From Gallionellaceae bacterium (GTDB lineage: Bacteria > Pseudomonadota > Gammaproteobacteria > Burkholderiales > Gallionellaceae), in NCBI GenBank assembly GCA_008080515.1, contig VIKH01000005.1, positions 1,698 to 53,440 on the forward strand: a stretch of 51,743 nt of DNA. The letters are read 5' to 3'. A program made the translations under genes and the position numbers. Below are positions 17,789-27,084 of this stretch, piece by piece. Numbering within the stretch: the stretch's first letter is position 1; the number at the start of each line of letters is the position of its first letter. The notes beneath the pieces were generated by a model that saw only the letters and a list, made by a program, of their open reading frames with translations, was not told the DNA's origin and did not search any database.

Positions 17789-19239
17789 TAGTAAAAAACT
17801 ACCCAATCGTTGAATGTCGCGGATAGCGGGGATTTCTCAAAAGGCGTAAGGCCGTCGCTGTTCTGTCCTTCCAGATAATTCGCAAAATTGCTTTTATCTG
17901 TATTACTGGAGCGTACCTGGGTGCCGATTTGCTTCCCCGCCACGATGATAACAAAGCTCTTGTCTGCTGCGGAAGAGGGGGGGTTGACCACCAAGCATGC
18001 GCTGTTCGAGCAGGCGTGGTTATGGGTCAAGTCGTGGGGGCGAAAGCCATGCGCGAAGCCATAAAAAACCAATTCTTTCCAGTTGACCCACCAGTTTGAG
18101 TTCGCGAGCGTGCAGGTGGGACCCCATTGGTTGCTCATGCCGCCGCTCTGTGTCGCATCGCAGTTGCTGCCCCCGGTATCATCACAGGTTTCCTCGAAAA
18201 GCAGATCCGGGATGCGGCCAAACTCCCGGCGGTCAGAGTCATTATAGACAACCGGAGGGCCGGCGGTGCGCAAGGTTGCCCACGGGTAGTAGCCGAGGTT
18301 TGGCGGCAGTCCCTGGTTCTGTGGCATGGCGGCATATTCGACGAGGCAATTCTTCACCTCGGCCGCCACGCGCTTTTGCGTGACTTGCATGATGTTGTCC
18401 TGCGTGATGGCGAGCAGCTGGTCGTTTACGATGGCATTTCCGTCGCTGTCCTTGAGGCCGCCCTGAATGAAGCCGTTCGTGGAGGAGCCATCGGTGAAGT
18501 TGGCATTATCCTCGGTAGTGCCGCCAACCGTGGCAATATCCAGATAGTTGCCGGCGGTATTGATGCCGAGGCCGCTGCGGACTTGTTGTGTGCCATCCTG
18601 TCGCTGCAGGACATTACCGGGTGCGAAGAGGGTTGCCACCACGCCCGTGCCGTTGCCGCCGTCGTTGATAATGGTGCCATCATTAGCGCGTATCGTGATG
18701 GAGCCGGGAGTGTCGCTGTTCAAACAACTGGTCTGTACGGAATTGGTGCAGATGGTGCGCGGGTTGTTTTTGAATCTGGCGGAGACGGCATACCACAGGC
18801 GCTCGTCGCTGCCATCGCGCAGGTCGGGCAAACCCAGCGTTTTCCAGGGTAACCGCCCCAAGGCATTGCCGCTGCAAGGAGTGTCGGCGGTACCGTCATT
18901 ATTGGAGTCCGGGCAAGGAAGGTCACCCGGGCGACGGCATGTGATCGAGGCGGTGTTTGCGCATGCCCCGGTAAGGTTTACTGCAACAGCGTAGCCGACC
19001 AAAGCTTCTTTTGCCCGTGCCAATGCTTCAAATGATTTCTTGTCATGCTCGGCCTGTATCCAGGAACGGTTGATCGAGCTGACCAGGAGTCCCGCAGAGC
19101 CTACGATCACAACAACCAGTACCACCATCAATGCCGCGCCGCGCTGCCTGGGCGGGGTTCGCGCAGAAGATAGAGCTGCAGTACGCTGCCAAGATTGGCG
19201 AACGAGGCTGCGTGTTTCACGTTTGGACTGGACTGGCAC
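17788..19239 (-). CDS. PilX-like minor pilin-type protein
   Basis: This 483-residue protein has a basic N-terminus then RQRGAALMVVLVVVIVGSAG, the pattern of the PilX/GspK-type N-terminal helix. The large periplasmic part contains several Cys pairs, CRRPGDLPCPDSNNDG and LGRLPWKTLGL. The last motif is shared with the coupled downstream pseudopilin, which suggests that both carry the same fold. GTG is the likely start, since GGAGC lies 6 bases before it. It probably sits at the tip of, or initiates, a pilus-like structure. The small asparagine/glycine-rich repeats in the middle are consistent with an exposed surface. Function beyond this is not evident. Confidence 0.68.
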   Translation of the reverse strand: MPVQSKRETRSLVRQSWQRTAALSSARTPPRQRGAALMVVLVVVIVGSAGLLVSSINRSWIQAEHDKKSFEALARAKEALVGYAVAVNLTGACANTASITCRRPGDLPCPDSNNDGTADTPCSGNALGRLPWKTLGLPDLRDGSDERLWYAVSARFKNNPRTICTNSVQTSCLNSDTPGSITIRANDGTIINDGGNGTGVVATLFAPGNVLQRQDGTQQVRSGLGINTAGNYLDIATVGGTTEDNANFTDGSSTNGFIQGGLKDSDGNAIVNDQLLAITQDNIMQVTQKRVAAEVKNCLVEYAAMPQNQGLPPNLGYYPWATLRTAGPPVVYNDSDRREFGRIPDLLFEETCDDTGGSNCDATQSGGMSNQWGPTCTLANSNWWVNWKELVFYGFAHGFRPHDLTHNHACSNSACLVVNPPSSAADKSFVIIVAGKQIGTQVRSSNTDKSNFANYLEGQNSDGLTPFEKSPLSATFNDWVVFY

Positions 19240-19248
19240 GAAAAGCTC

Positions 19249-19634
19249 CTATCTCAAACCGGGATAATGCCCGCTCATCCTGAACGCGAGGGTGGCGGGC
19301 GCGAGTTTTCCACCCGACCTGCGCACGTGTTCGGCGATCATGTCGCAGCGGCGCAGCCGGAAGCTGTCCGCGTCGTGCCCATTGCTGCCCCAAGCAGTGG
19401 TCACCGCCTGCGCCGGTAGCCCGCCTGGGCGACAGCGTGCGCGGTGCGCGCGTCGGTGTTGCCGTTCGGGTAGAAAAACGATTCGATGGGCAGGCCGAGC
19501 CATGTTTGCAGTATACGGCGGGACTCGCCTGCCTCATAAGCAAGTGCGCGGGCATCGCATTCCGGCATCAGGCAGTGCCTCATGCTGTACGAGCCGATTT
19601 CGTGCCCGCCGCCGGCCAGTTCTGCCCCCAACAC
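19249..19634 (-). pseudogene. Broken polysaccharide deacetylase fragment
   Basis: The translated frame contains LAGGGHEIGSYSMRH and SFFYPNGNTDARTAHAVAQAGY, which match the middle of NodB-type polysaccharide deacetylases. At about 19400-19425 similarity moves to another frame (QAVTTAWGSNG, then DSFRLRRCDM), so a frameshift is present. The N-terminal half with the catalytic Asp-Asp motif is missing: the fragment starts at the end of uvrA. It is a degraded remnant, not an active enzyme. The frameshift position is approximate. Confidence 0.75.
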
Positions 19635-19635
19635 C

Positions 19636-22464
19636 TCATGGGCGCCCCCGGCTCAACGCTTGTTTCAAATATTCGCCAGTCACGCTGGCCGGGTTGTCTG
19701 CGATTTCCCTCGGCGAGCCTTGCGCGATGATGCGCCCGCCGCCCTCGCCGCCTTCAGGCCCAAGGTCAATTATCCAGTCGGCGGTCTTGATGACGTCCAG
19801 ATTGTGCTCGATCACCACGACGGTGTTGCCCTGGTCGCGTAATTGGTGGATAACTTTCAGCAGCAGCGCGATGTCGTGAAAATGCAGCCCGGTGGTGGGT
19901 TCGTCCAGGATGTAGAGCGTGCGCCCGGTGTCCCGTTTGGATAATTCGAGAGAGAGCTTCACGCGCTGCGCTTCGCCGCCGGAGAGCGTGGTGGCGCTTT
20001 GACCCAGCGTGATGTAGCCCAGGCCAACATCCAGCAAGGTTTGCAGCTTGCGTGCGACGATCGGCACCGGCGCAAAAAATTCGCGCGCCTGTTCCACTGT
20101 CATTTGCAGCACCTGGTAGACGTTTTTGCCTTTGTACTGCACCTCCAGCGTTTCGCGGTTGTAGCGCATGCCGTGGCATACGTCGCATTGCACGTAGACG
20201 TCCGGCAGGAAGTGCATTTCCACCTTGGTGACGCCATCGCCCTGGCACGCTTCGCAGCGCCCGCCCTTGACGTTGAACGAGAAGCGCCCCGGCCCGTAGC
20301 CGCGCTCGCGCGCTTGCGGCACACCGGAAAACAGGTCGCGGATGGGCGTGAACAGGCCGGTGTAGGTGGCCGGGTTGGAGCGCGGGGTGCGACCGATGGG
20401 CGACTGATCTACCGCGATCACTTTGTCGAAGAATTCCAGGCCGCCAATTTCCGCGAATGGCGCGGGCTCGGCGGTGCTGCCGTACAGGTGTTGGGCCACG
20501 GCATGGTGCAGCGTGTCGTTGATGAGGGTGGACTTGCCCGAGCCTGACACGCCGGTGACGCATACCAGCAGGCCGACCGGTAGATCCAGCGTGACGTTTT
20601 TCAGGTTGTTGCCGCACGCCCCTTTGATTTGCAGCGCGCGCTCCGGGTCGGGCGCGCGGGTTTTTTTCGGTGTGGCGATGCTGCGGCGACCGGCCAGGTA
20701 ATCGCCGGTGAGCGATTGCCTGTTGGCGCAAATTTCCTCGGGCGCGCCCTGCGCGACCACGCTGCCGCCATGCTCGCCCGCCCCCGGCCCCATGTCCACC
20801 ACGTGGTCGCTGGAGCGGATGGCCTCTTCGTCGTGTTCCACCACGATCAGGCTGTTGCCCATGTCGCGCAGGCGTTTCAGCGTGGCGAGCAACCGGTCGT
20901 TGTCGCGTTGGTGCAGGCCGATGGAGGGTTCGTCCAGTACGTACATCACGCCGGTCAAACCGGAGCCGATCTGCGAGGCCAGGCGGATGCGTTGTGATTC
21001 GCCGCCGGACAGGGTTTCCGCCGAGCGTTCCAGTGACAGGTAGTCCAGCCCGACGTTATTGAGGAACATGAGGCGGCTGATGATTTCCTGCACGATCCTG
21101 TCCGCGATGGCCTGCTTGTGCCCATCCAGTTTCGCTTGCTGGAAAAAAGCCAGCGCCTGTTTCAGCGGCAGCGTGCTGAGCTGGTGCAGGGTGTGCCCCG
21201 CGACGCGCACATGACGCGCTTCCAGGCGCAGCCGCGTCCCCTTGCATTCCGGGCAGAGACAGGTGTTAAGGTATTTGGCCAGCTCCTCGCGCACGGTGGG
21301 TGAGGTGGATTCCTGGTAGCGCCGCTCCAGATTGTGGACGATGCCCTCGAAGGGATGTTCGCGCAGTGCGGGTTTGCCGCGCTCGTTGAGGTAGCGGAAG
21401 GCGACCGCCTCCTTGCCGCTGCCATATAGGACAACCTGCTGGATTTTCTCTGGCAGGCTCTCAAAGGGGCGCTCCAGATCAAAGTCGTAATGTTTGGCCA
21501 AACTGTCCAACATCTGGTAATAAAACTGGTTGCGCCGATCCCAGCCTTTGATCGCGCCCCCGCTCAAGCTTAACTGCGGGAAAGCGACGATGCGTTTGGG
21601 GTCGAAAAAGCTGATGTTGCCCAGCCCGTCGCATCTGGGGCAGGCACCCATCGGGTTGTTGAATGAAAACAGGCGCGGTTCCAGTTCCGGCAGCGAGTAG
21701 TTGCAGATCGGGCAGGCAAACCTGGCGGAGAACAGGTGCTCCTTGCCCGAGTCCATTTCCATTGCCAGCGCGCGTCCGTCAGCGTGGCGCAACGCGGTCT
21801 CGAACGATTCTGCCAGCCGCTGCTTGGCGTCCGCGCCGACCTTGAGACGGTCCACCACGATCTCGATGGTGTGCTTCTGATTCTTGTTCAGCTTGGGCAG
21901 CCTGTCAATTTCGTGGGTTGATCCGTTCACGCGCAGGCGCACAAAGCCTTGCGCACGCAGCTCATCGAAAAGCTCAAGCTGTTCCCCCTTGCGTTCCACG
22001 ACCAGAGGCGAAAGTATCATCACGCGCGTGCCTTCCGGTAATTGCAGGACGTGATCCACCATCTGCCCCACGCTTTGCGCCTGCAAAACCAGGTCGTGTT
22101 GCGGGCAGTAGGGGTCGCCCGCGCGCGCGAACAGCAGGCGCAGGTAATCGTGGATTTCTGTGACGGTGCCGACAGTGGAGCGCGGATTGTGCGAGGCCGC
22201 TTTCTGCTCGATGGCGATGGCTGGCGACAAACCCTCGATCAAGTCCACGTCGGGTTTTTCCATCAATTGCAAGAACTGGCGGGCGTAGGCGGAAAGCGAT
22301 TCCACATAGCGCCGCTGCCCCTCGGCGTACAAGGTGTCGAAAGCGAGCGAAGACTTGCCGGAGCCGGACAAGCCGGTGATGACCACGAGCCGGTTGCGCG
22401 GCAGATCCAGGTTGATATTCTTCAGGTTGTGCGTGCGCGCGCCGCGAATTTTTATCTGTTCCAT
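19636..22464 (-). CDS. uvrA: Excinuclease ABC subunit A
   Basis: This 942-residue protein is the damage-sensing ATPase of nucleotide excision repair. Two ABC ATPase modules are visible, with Walker A motifs GLSGSGKSS (near residue 31) and [10 protein letters not shown], signatures [11 protein letters not shown] and [11 protein letters not shown], and Walker B LDEPSIGL / LDEPTTGL. Zinc-binding cysteine pairs appear as CPICN...CPRCDG and CEACQGDG...CDVCHG. I chose the start at 22464 ([15 protein letters not shown]) because the family begins there. The C-terminus is normal. A deacetylase remnant follows immediately. Confidence 0.97.
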   Translation of the reverse strand: MEQIKIRGARTHNLKNINLDLPRNRLVVITGLSGSGKSSLAFDTLYAEGQRRYVESLSAYARQFLQLMEKPDVDLIEGLSPAIAIEQKAASHNPRSTVGTVTEIHDYLRLLFARAGDPYCPQHDLVLQAQSVGQMVDHVLQLPEGTRVMILSPLVVERKGEQLELFDELRAQGFVRLRVNGSTHEIDRLPKLNKNQKHTIEIVVDRLKVGADAKQRLAESFETALRHADGRALAMEMDSGKEHLFSARFACPICNYSLPELEPRLFSFNNPMGACPRCDGLGNISFFDPKRIVAFPQLSLSGGAIKGWDRRNQFYYQMLDSLAKHYDFDLERPFESLPEKIQQVVLYGSGKEAVAFRYLNERGKPALREHPFEGIVHNLERRYQESTSPTVREELAKYLNTCLCPECKGTRLRLEARHVRVAGHTLHQLSTLPLKQALAFFQQAKLDGHKQAIADRIVQEIISRLMFLNNVGLDYLSLERSAETLSGGESQRIRLASQIGSGLTGVMYVLDEPSIGLHQRDNDRLLATLKRLRDMGNSLIVVEHDEEAIRSSDHVVDMGPGAGEHGGSVVAQGAPEEICANRQSLTGDYLAGRRSIATPKKTRAPDPERALQIKGACGNNLKNVTLDLPVGLLVCVTGVSGSGKSTLINDTLHHAVAQHLYGSTAEPAPFAEIGGLEFFDKVIAVDQSPIGRTPRSNPATYTGLFTPIRDLFSGVPQARERGYGPGRFSFNVKGGRCEACQGDGVTKVEMHFLPDVYVQCDVCHGMRYNRETLEVQYKGKNVYQVLQMTVEQAREFFAPVPIVARKLQTLLDVGLGYITLGQSATTLSGGEAQRVKLSLELSKRDTGRTLYILDEPTTGLHFHDIALLLKVIHQLRDQGNTVVVIEHNLDVIKTADWIIDLGPEGGEGGGRIIAQGSPREIADNPASVTGEYLKQALSRGRP

Positions 22465-22699
22465 CAAGAGCCGTGCTGGTAAGCGGGATAACCCGCAAAT
22501 ATACGCCAGTTCAGGCGCTTTCCAAAACACTCTATGTCCGTGCGGGGGTAACGCAAGCCAGGGTGGCGGCAATAATCAAAGAGGATCGCCGCCGCACAAT
22601 TTTTAAAGACGGATAGGGGTCTGCTGCCGAAAGGTGCGGAGGCGCCAGACGTGAGGGGCTAACGCCGCTTGTGAAGCCCGTCTTGCCGGGCGGTCAGGT

Positions 22700-23257
22700 T
22701 TATTCCCAGCAGGTGCGGGTGAGTTGTGGCATGAGGGCTTCCAGCCCGGTGACGTCAAATTCGGCCCGCACGGGCGGGCTGTTGAAAGGGGTAAATTCGA
22801 GCACGAATTTTTTTGATTGGGTAAACTGCCTCACCAGCAACATTGAATCCCGGGCCGAAGCCCCCATGGACGCATTGGTGATTTCCTGCCAGCGCTGCGG
22901 GATGGGTCTGCCGTTGTCAAGCTGGATGCGTACGATTTGCTTGTCAACCTGGGTAACCTCCAGTGGCAGCCAGGTTTCGACGTAAACGGCGGCTTTCTTT
23001 TTGCCGCATTGAACAGTCAGCGTGGGCACCGCCGATTTCATCCAGCCTTTTACCTCCTTTTCTGCCTTGAGCGACAGGGACAAGGAGTCATCACCGGGAG
23101 GCGCAGGCGATATCTGCCACTTGCTGGCAGGTTGCGCAGGCGTAACAGCGCCGGCGGCGGGTATGGAGCACGCACACAAGAGCAGGCCCACGCGGCAGCG
23201 CCGCCAATGCGTTGCGGTGGCAGTTTGCAGGGGGCGTTTATTGTCAATATTGGGCAT
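22700..23257 (-). CDS. VasI-like exported protein
   Basis: This 185-residue protein has an N-terminal signal peptide (hydrophobic stretch VGLLLCACSIPAAGAV near residues 24-39). The rest resembles the VasI family of small proteins often found with type VI secretion genes: LTVQCGKKKAAVYV, then VRIQLDNGRPIPQRW, then EFTPFNSPPVRAEFDVTGL. Two cysteines, one near the middle and one at the end, may form a disulfide. No type VI secretion genes are in the window, so a secretion role cannot be inferred. The start at 23257 is chosen for signal peptide fit and has no strong ribosome binding site. Confidence 0.62.
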   Translation of the reverse strand: MPNIDNKRPLQTATATHWRRCRVGLLLCACSIPAAGAVTPAQPASKWQISPAPPGDDSLSLSLKAEKEVKGWMKSAVPTLTVQCGKKKAAVYVETWLPLEVTQVDKQIVRIQLDNGRPIPQRWQEITNASMGASARDSMLLVRQFTQSKKFVLEFTPFNSPPVRAEFDVTGLEALMPQLTRTCWE

Positions 23258-23355
23258 CGGGGAAGTGCGGGTTACCGCAAAGCGTCCATGAGCTTGCAAA
23301 CGGCTTCACCACTTGCTCCACATGGTTTTTTCTACCGGGCTCATTTTGACGAAGG

Positions 23356-23369
23356 TTGATATACATCAA
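23356..23369 (+). promoter_or_regulatory. Fnr binding site upstream of the heme-copper cluster
   Basis: The sequence TTGATATACATCAA matches the Fnr consensus TTGAT-N4-ATCAA at every defined base. It lies 95 bases before the first small gene of the cluster. A weak -10 (GAAAAT, 23392-23397) is 31-32 bases from the box centre, the spacing of a class II Fnr-activated promoter. An Fnr gene is in the window at 35855. Activation under low oxygen is inferred. Confidence 0.85.
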
Positions 23370-23464
23370 AGAAGTTTCGGGTCTGGGAAACGAAAATCGT
23401 CGGGCATGGTGAATAGGTGTTTTTTAAATACTTATTTAGTTAAAACATGAAATGGAGATCCGGT

Positions 23465-23608
23465 ATGGTTGCCTTAAAGCAGCAGGATGGGGTTGCATCA
23501 ATCGCTGGGCAAAAGATGCAAATGTCCAAGCCCCGAGTGATACTTACAGGCGTAATGGCGCTCACCGCTTTTTATGTGGTTTGGGGTATTGTCAAGGTAA
23601 TTTTGTAG
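23465..23608 (+). CDS. Miniature single-span membrane protein
   Basis: A 47-residue open frame with ATG at 23465 and GGAG 8 bases upstream. The first ~24 residues are polar and basic; residues 25-45 (VILTGVMALTAFYVVWGIVKV) form one membrane helix. It is the first gene after the perfect Fnr box. Small single-helix subunits are common in heme-copper oxidase operons, where they stabilise subunit I, so an accessory-subunit role is likely but inferred. I do not recognise a named family. Confidence 0.72.
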   Translation: MVALKQQDGVASIAGQKMQMSKPRVILTGVMALTAFYVVWGIVKVIL

Positions 23609-23660
23609 CGCGGGTTTTTTTGAGTTTGGTTTTTCGTTATCGTAACTTTGGGAGGTTTTT

Positions 23661-23810
23661 ATGTCGAATGAGCCGATTGAGCAACAAACTGTATTACAGC
23701 GCGTCCTTGATGACATCAATTTCATAATGATGCTGGGGTTGGTGATACCGACGGTGCTTTATACGCTGTGGGGAGTTATGGAAGTAGCTTCTCTTCCGCT
23801 GGCAAGATAA
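23661..23810 (+). CDS. Miniature single-span membrane protein
   Basis: A 49-residue open frame, with GGGAGG 5-6 bases upstream of the ATG at 23661. An acidic N-terminal stretch (NEPIEQQTVLQRVLDDIN) is followed by one membrane helix (FIMMLGLVIPTVLYTLWGVM). It lies 52 bases after the first mini-gene and 43 bases before the CuA subunit, all on the same strand. It is probably a second accessory subunit of the heme-copper enzyme encoded downstream. The family is not recognised. Confidence 0.72.
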   Translation: MSNEPIEQQTVLQRVLDDINFIMMLGLVIPTVLYTLWGVMEVASLPLAR

Positions 23811-23853
23811 TTCTGGCGTTCGGGATAATTTAATTTTTTAAGAGGGGGTTTCA

Positions 23854-24399
23854 ATGGGATATTCATTCACGGTACCAGACAAGAACTGGGCAAGAGAGCC
23901 GATTGAAAGAACGGAAATTTTGTGGATCGTCATTGCGGGTTCGTGGTGCCTTTTCATGTTTTGCTGGATGATCGCGTGGCACTGGATCGGCAATCAGAAC
24001 ATGAACACCGAAGCATATAAAACCTTTCCGGATGTCTACGCTAAAAAGACTGAGGATTTCACCAAACAATACACCGTGCGCCAGGACGCAAGCGATCCCA
24101 GTTTGCCGGTGGTGGCACCACCTCCGGGTAGCGACGTGTATATCGCGGGCAGCATATTCCAGTGGCGTCCGGTACTGGAGCTCCAGAAAGGCAAAAGCTA
24201 TCGCCTTCATATTTCGTCGCTGGACTATGTTCACGGTTTCTCGCTACAGCCGGAAAACATTAACTTCCAGGCTTACCCCGGATACGAGCAGGTGATTACG
24301 GTGACCCCCAACAAGGCCGGCACCTACGGGATCGTGTGCAATGATTATTGCGGTCTCGGCCACCATACCATGCTCGGCAGAATTTACGTAAAGGAGTAA
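23854..24399 (+). CDS. Heme-copper oxidase/reductase subunit II with CuA site (NorS/CoxB-like)
   Basis: This 181-residue protein has a single membrane helix near residues 23-45 and a C-terminal cupredoxin domain facing the periplasm. All CuA ligands are present: H127, C162, C166, H170 and M173 in CNDYCGLGHHTM. CuA accepts electrons from a soluble donor such as cytochrome c or a cupredoxin and passes them to subunit I. The protein has only one N-terminal helix, as in B-family oxidases and the CuA-type NO reductases derived from them. A ribosome binding site (GAGGGGG) precedes it; the subunit I gene follows 4 bases later with its own AAGGAG. Confidence 0.9.
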   Translation: MGYSFTVPDKNWAREPIERTEILWIVIAGSWCLFMFCWMIAWHWIGNQNMNTEAYKTFPDVYAKKTEDFTKQYTVRQDASDPSLPVVAPPPGSDVYIAGSIFQWRPVLELQKGKSYRLHISSLDYVHGFSLQPENINFQAYPGYEQVITVTPNKAGTYGIVCNDYCGLGHHTMLGRIYVKE

Positions 24400-24403
24400 A
24401 ACA

Positions 24404-26101
24404 ATGGCCATAACAACTGCTCAATCCCCGTTCCGCACGGACCCGCTGACCGGTCTGCGCATTGACCTCGCGGCGCAGGCATTGGTAAAAACCAATGCGG
24501 TGCTAGCGGTCGTATTCCTGTTGGTGGGAGGCCTTGCAGGCTTGCTGGTCGCCTTGACCCGCTGGCCGGCAGTACACCTGCTCCCGGCCGATCTGTTTTA
24601 TATGGCGCTGACCGCTCACGGTTTGGTGGCGCTGGTGGTTTGGATCGTCTTTTTTGAAATGGCGGTTATTTATTTCTGTGCCACATCCCTGCTCAGTTGT
24701 CGGTTGGCTGCTCCAAAATGGGCGTGGGCGCAGGTTGTGCTGATGACTATCGGCACCGCCATCACCACCGTTGCGGTGTTGCAGGGTGAGTCCAGCGTGA
24801 TGTTTTCGGCATATGTTCCCTTGGCCGCAGCACCGCATTTTTATCTTGGCATCATCCTGTTTGCGGTGGGCGCATTGATCGGCTGCTTCGTATTTTGGGG
24901 CACGCTGGTGATCGCCAAGGAAGAAAAGACATATGAAGGATCTTTGCCGCTGACCGTATATGGCTGCATGATCGCGGTGGTAATCGCGGTATTCACGCTC
25001 GCTACGGGCGCTATTATTTTGATTCCGGCATTTCTGTGGTCGCTGGGTCTGATCAAGAGCGTGGATCCGATGATGTATCGCGTGATTTTCTGGGGGTTCG
25101 GCCACTCTTCGCAACAAATCAACGTGGTGGCCCATATCACGATCTGGTACACCGTTGCTGGACTTGCTTTCGGTGCCAAGCCGATGTCGGAAAAAGTCAG
25201 TCGTACGGCTTTCCTGCTGTATATCTGCTTCCTGCAACTGGGTTCGACTCACCACCTGCTGTCCGACCCGGGTTTGAGCGCATCGTGGAAGATAGTGAAC
25301 ACCAGCTACATGATGTATCTGGCAGTGCTGGCCAGCCTGATCCACGGCCTGACAGTTCCCGGCTCGATCGAGGTTGCGCAACGCAGGAACGGCCTGAACA
25401 ACGGTTTGTTCGAGTGGCTGCGCAAATGCCCGTGGGGTAACCCGGTGTTCTCCTCCACGATCCTGTCCATCATCATTTTTGGCTTCATCGGCGGGATCAG
25501 CGGCGTGGTGATGAGCGTGGAACAGATCAACATGATCATCCACAACACCATCTACGTGCCTGGGCATTTTCATGCAACGGTGGCTGGGGGCACTACACTG
25601 GCATTCATGGGCTTGACTTACTACCTGATCCCGGTGTTGTTTCAGCGCCAGCTTATCATGAAGCCTTTGGCGGCTATCCAGCCTTGGCTGTTTGGCGGCG
25701 GCATGACAGTATTTGGGGTCGCCCTGATGGGTGCTGGTACGCTGGGCGTGCCGCGCCGTCACCAGGACATGACCTTTGCCGGCCAAGCTTTGTCATATGA
25801 CTACGGCGGCATGAACCAGCTGTTGATGGCTGTCGGCGAAATCGGCGGTGTAGTGTCGGTGGTCGGCGGTGCGATCTTCATCCTGGTTGTGGTTGGTTCC
25901 ATCCTGATGGGCGAACCGGTTCCGGCAAATGCCAAGTGCATCGTGGCGCCTCCTGCTGACGCGGGCGGGCACAAGAAAATCGGCATGGGTGGCCTCGAAG
26001 CTCCCGGCACGTTTGTCTTGGCTCTGACGCTGTTTGTTTGCTTGGTGCTGTACTACTTCGTCAACTTCAAGTATCTGGCTACCCTGTGGCCAATGAATTG
26101 A
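24404..26101 (+). CDS. Heme-copper subunit I lacking the active-site tyrosine (NorY-like or B-family)
   Basis: This 565-residue protein has about 13 membrane helices. The six metal-ligand histidines are present: H72 and H390 (low-spin heme), H388 (high-spin heme), and H234, H283 and H284 (CuB). In oxygen reductases of the A and B families the sequence H-P-x-V-Y puts the cross-linked tyrosine four residues after the CuB histidine; here it is H234-S-S-Q-Q238, so the residue is glutamine. Loss of this tyrosine is a mark of the NO reductases derived from the B family, including the NorSY enzyme of ammonia oxidisers. A CuA subunit precedes it and SCO1/SenC follows, as in norSY-senC. An O2-reducing role is not excluded. 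Confidence 0.85.
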   Translation: MAITTAQSPFRTDPLTGLRIDLAAQALVKTNAVLAVVFLLVGGLAGLLVALTRWPAVHLLPADLFYMALTAHGLVALVVWIVFFEMAVIYFCATSLLSCRLAAPKWAWAQVVLMTIGTAITTVAVLQGESSVMFSAYVPLAAAPHFYLGIILFAVGALIGCFVFWGTLVIAKEEKTYEGSLPLTVYGCMIAVVIAVFTLATGAIILIPAFLWSLGLIKSVDPMMYRVIFWGFGHSSQQINVVAHITIWYTVAGLAFGAKPMSEKVSRTAFLLYICFLQLGSTHHLLSDPGLSASWKIVNTSYMMYLAVLASLIHGLTVPGSIEVAQRRNGLNNGLFEWLRKCPWGNPVFSSTILSIIIFGFIGGISGVVMSVEQINMIIHNTIYVPGHFHATVAGGTTLAFMGLTYYLIPVLFQRQLIMKPLAAIQPWLFGGGMTVFGVALMGAGTLGVPRRHQDMTFAGQALSYDYGGMNQLLMAVGEIGGVVSVVGGAIFILVVVGSILMGEPVPANAKCIVAPPADAGGHKKIGMGGLEAPGTFVLALTLFVCLVLYYFVNFKYLATLWPMN

Positions 26102-26131
26102 TGGCGAGTTGACCTGAGAGGTACCAAACAC

Positions 26132-26156
26132 GCGGGGAGGCTTAACACCTCCCCGC
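26132..26156 (+). terminator. Hairpin between subunit I and ctaB
   Basis: A perfect 9-base-pair stem (GCGGGGAGG / CCTCCCCGC) with a 7-base loop lies 31 bases after the subunit I stop. The following bases are only weakly T-rich, so it may attenuate rather than stop transcription into ctaB. It may also stabilise the 3' end of the upstream message. Confidence 0.6.
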
Positions 26157-26218
26157 TGTTCTGGAGTTAACGGCAAAGGCGTGGTGCATTTCACGCCCAA
26201 CCACTTGGGGTTCGTAAT

Positions 26219-27076
26219 ATGGGAGCAGCTATCAAACAAGTTACCGATTTGTTCAAGCTGAGAATCGGTATTGTCATCAGCTTTACTGCTCTAGCTGGTG
26301 TGGCGGTAACGCCAGGCACGCTGGACGGTTGGAAAATTGCGTTGCTGGGCTTGGCGGTCTTGGTATCTTCAGCCAGCGCTGGTGCGTTTAACCAATATGT
26401 GGAGCGGGACATAGATGTGCGCATGGCGCGCACTCGGAAGCGGCCATTTGTCACTGGCACCCTGCAGCATGGGCCATTCTGGCTATGCGTTATTCTGACC
26501 ATGCTGGTTGGATCGGTATCGGTAGCGGCTGTGGCGCTCAATGTAACCTCTGCGCTATTTGTGTTCCTTGGGGCGTTTTTCTATGCCGTGGTTTATACGG
26601 TATGGCTGAAGCGACGCACCTGGATGAACATCGTAATCGGCGGGTTGGCGGGCAGCTTTGCGGTTTTGGCGGGCGCGGCAGCGGTCAATCCGGAGTTGAG
26701 CTCGCAAGCACTGGTATTGGCTACCATCCTGTTTTTGTGGACACCCCCGCATTTCTGGAGTTTGGCGATTGCCTACCACAAGGATTACGATGCTGCCAAG
26801 GTTCCCATGTTGCCGGTGGTGGTTGGGGACGAGCGTGCGGCAAAAATAATTTTTAGCAGCACCGTTCTGCTGGTGGCAACCTCGCTGACACCGATATTTT
26901 TCGGCATGGGCTGGGTGTACTTTGCCGGTGCGGCGATTGGCGGTGCCTATTTCTTGGCGAAGAGCGCCAAGCTGGCGCTTGCTCCAAGCCGCGCAACAGC
27001 CATGTCGTGCTTTCATGCATCGCTGATGCAACTGACTTTGCTGTTGACTTCCGCCATGCTGGATGCATCGCTATAA
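26219..27076 (+). CDS. ctaB: Protoheme IX farnesyltransferase (heme O synthase)
   Basis: This 285-residue membrane protein has about nine hydrophobic segments and the UbiA-type prenyltransferase signatures. The first is NQYVERDIDVRMARTRKRP near residue 60, an Nx3Dx3D-type prenyl-diphosphate site. The second is YHKDYDAAKVPMLPVV near residue 181. It attaches a farnesyl group to heme B to make heme O, which CtaA (encoded at 33872-34795) can convert to heme A. Its place between subunit I and the SCO protein indicates that the heme-copper enzyme contains heme O or A. Confidence 0.94.
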   Translation: MGAAIKQVTDLFKLRIGIVISFTALAGVAVTPGTLDGWKIALLGLAVLVSSASAGAFNQYVERDIDVRMARTRKRPFVTGTLQHGPFWLCVILTMLVGSVSVAAVALNVTSALFVFLGAFFYAVVYTVWLKRRTWMNIVIGGLAGSFAVLAGAAAVNPELSSQALVLATILFLWTPPHFWSLAIAYHKDYDAAKVPMLPVVVGDERAAKIIFSSTVLLVATSLTPIFFGMGWVYFAGAAIGGAYFLAKSAKLALAPSRATAMSCFHASLMQLTLLLTSAMLDASL

Positions 27077-27084
27077 GTTTGTTG

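Noticed and set aside
24503-25786. Long minus-strand frame opposite heme-copper subunit I
   Set aside because: Antisense to a conserved membrane protein; the product is a His/Gln/Arg-rich artefact without motifs.
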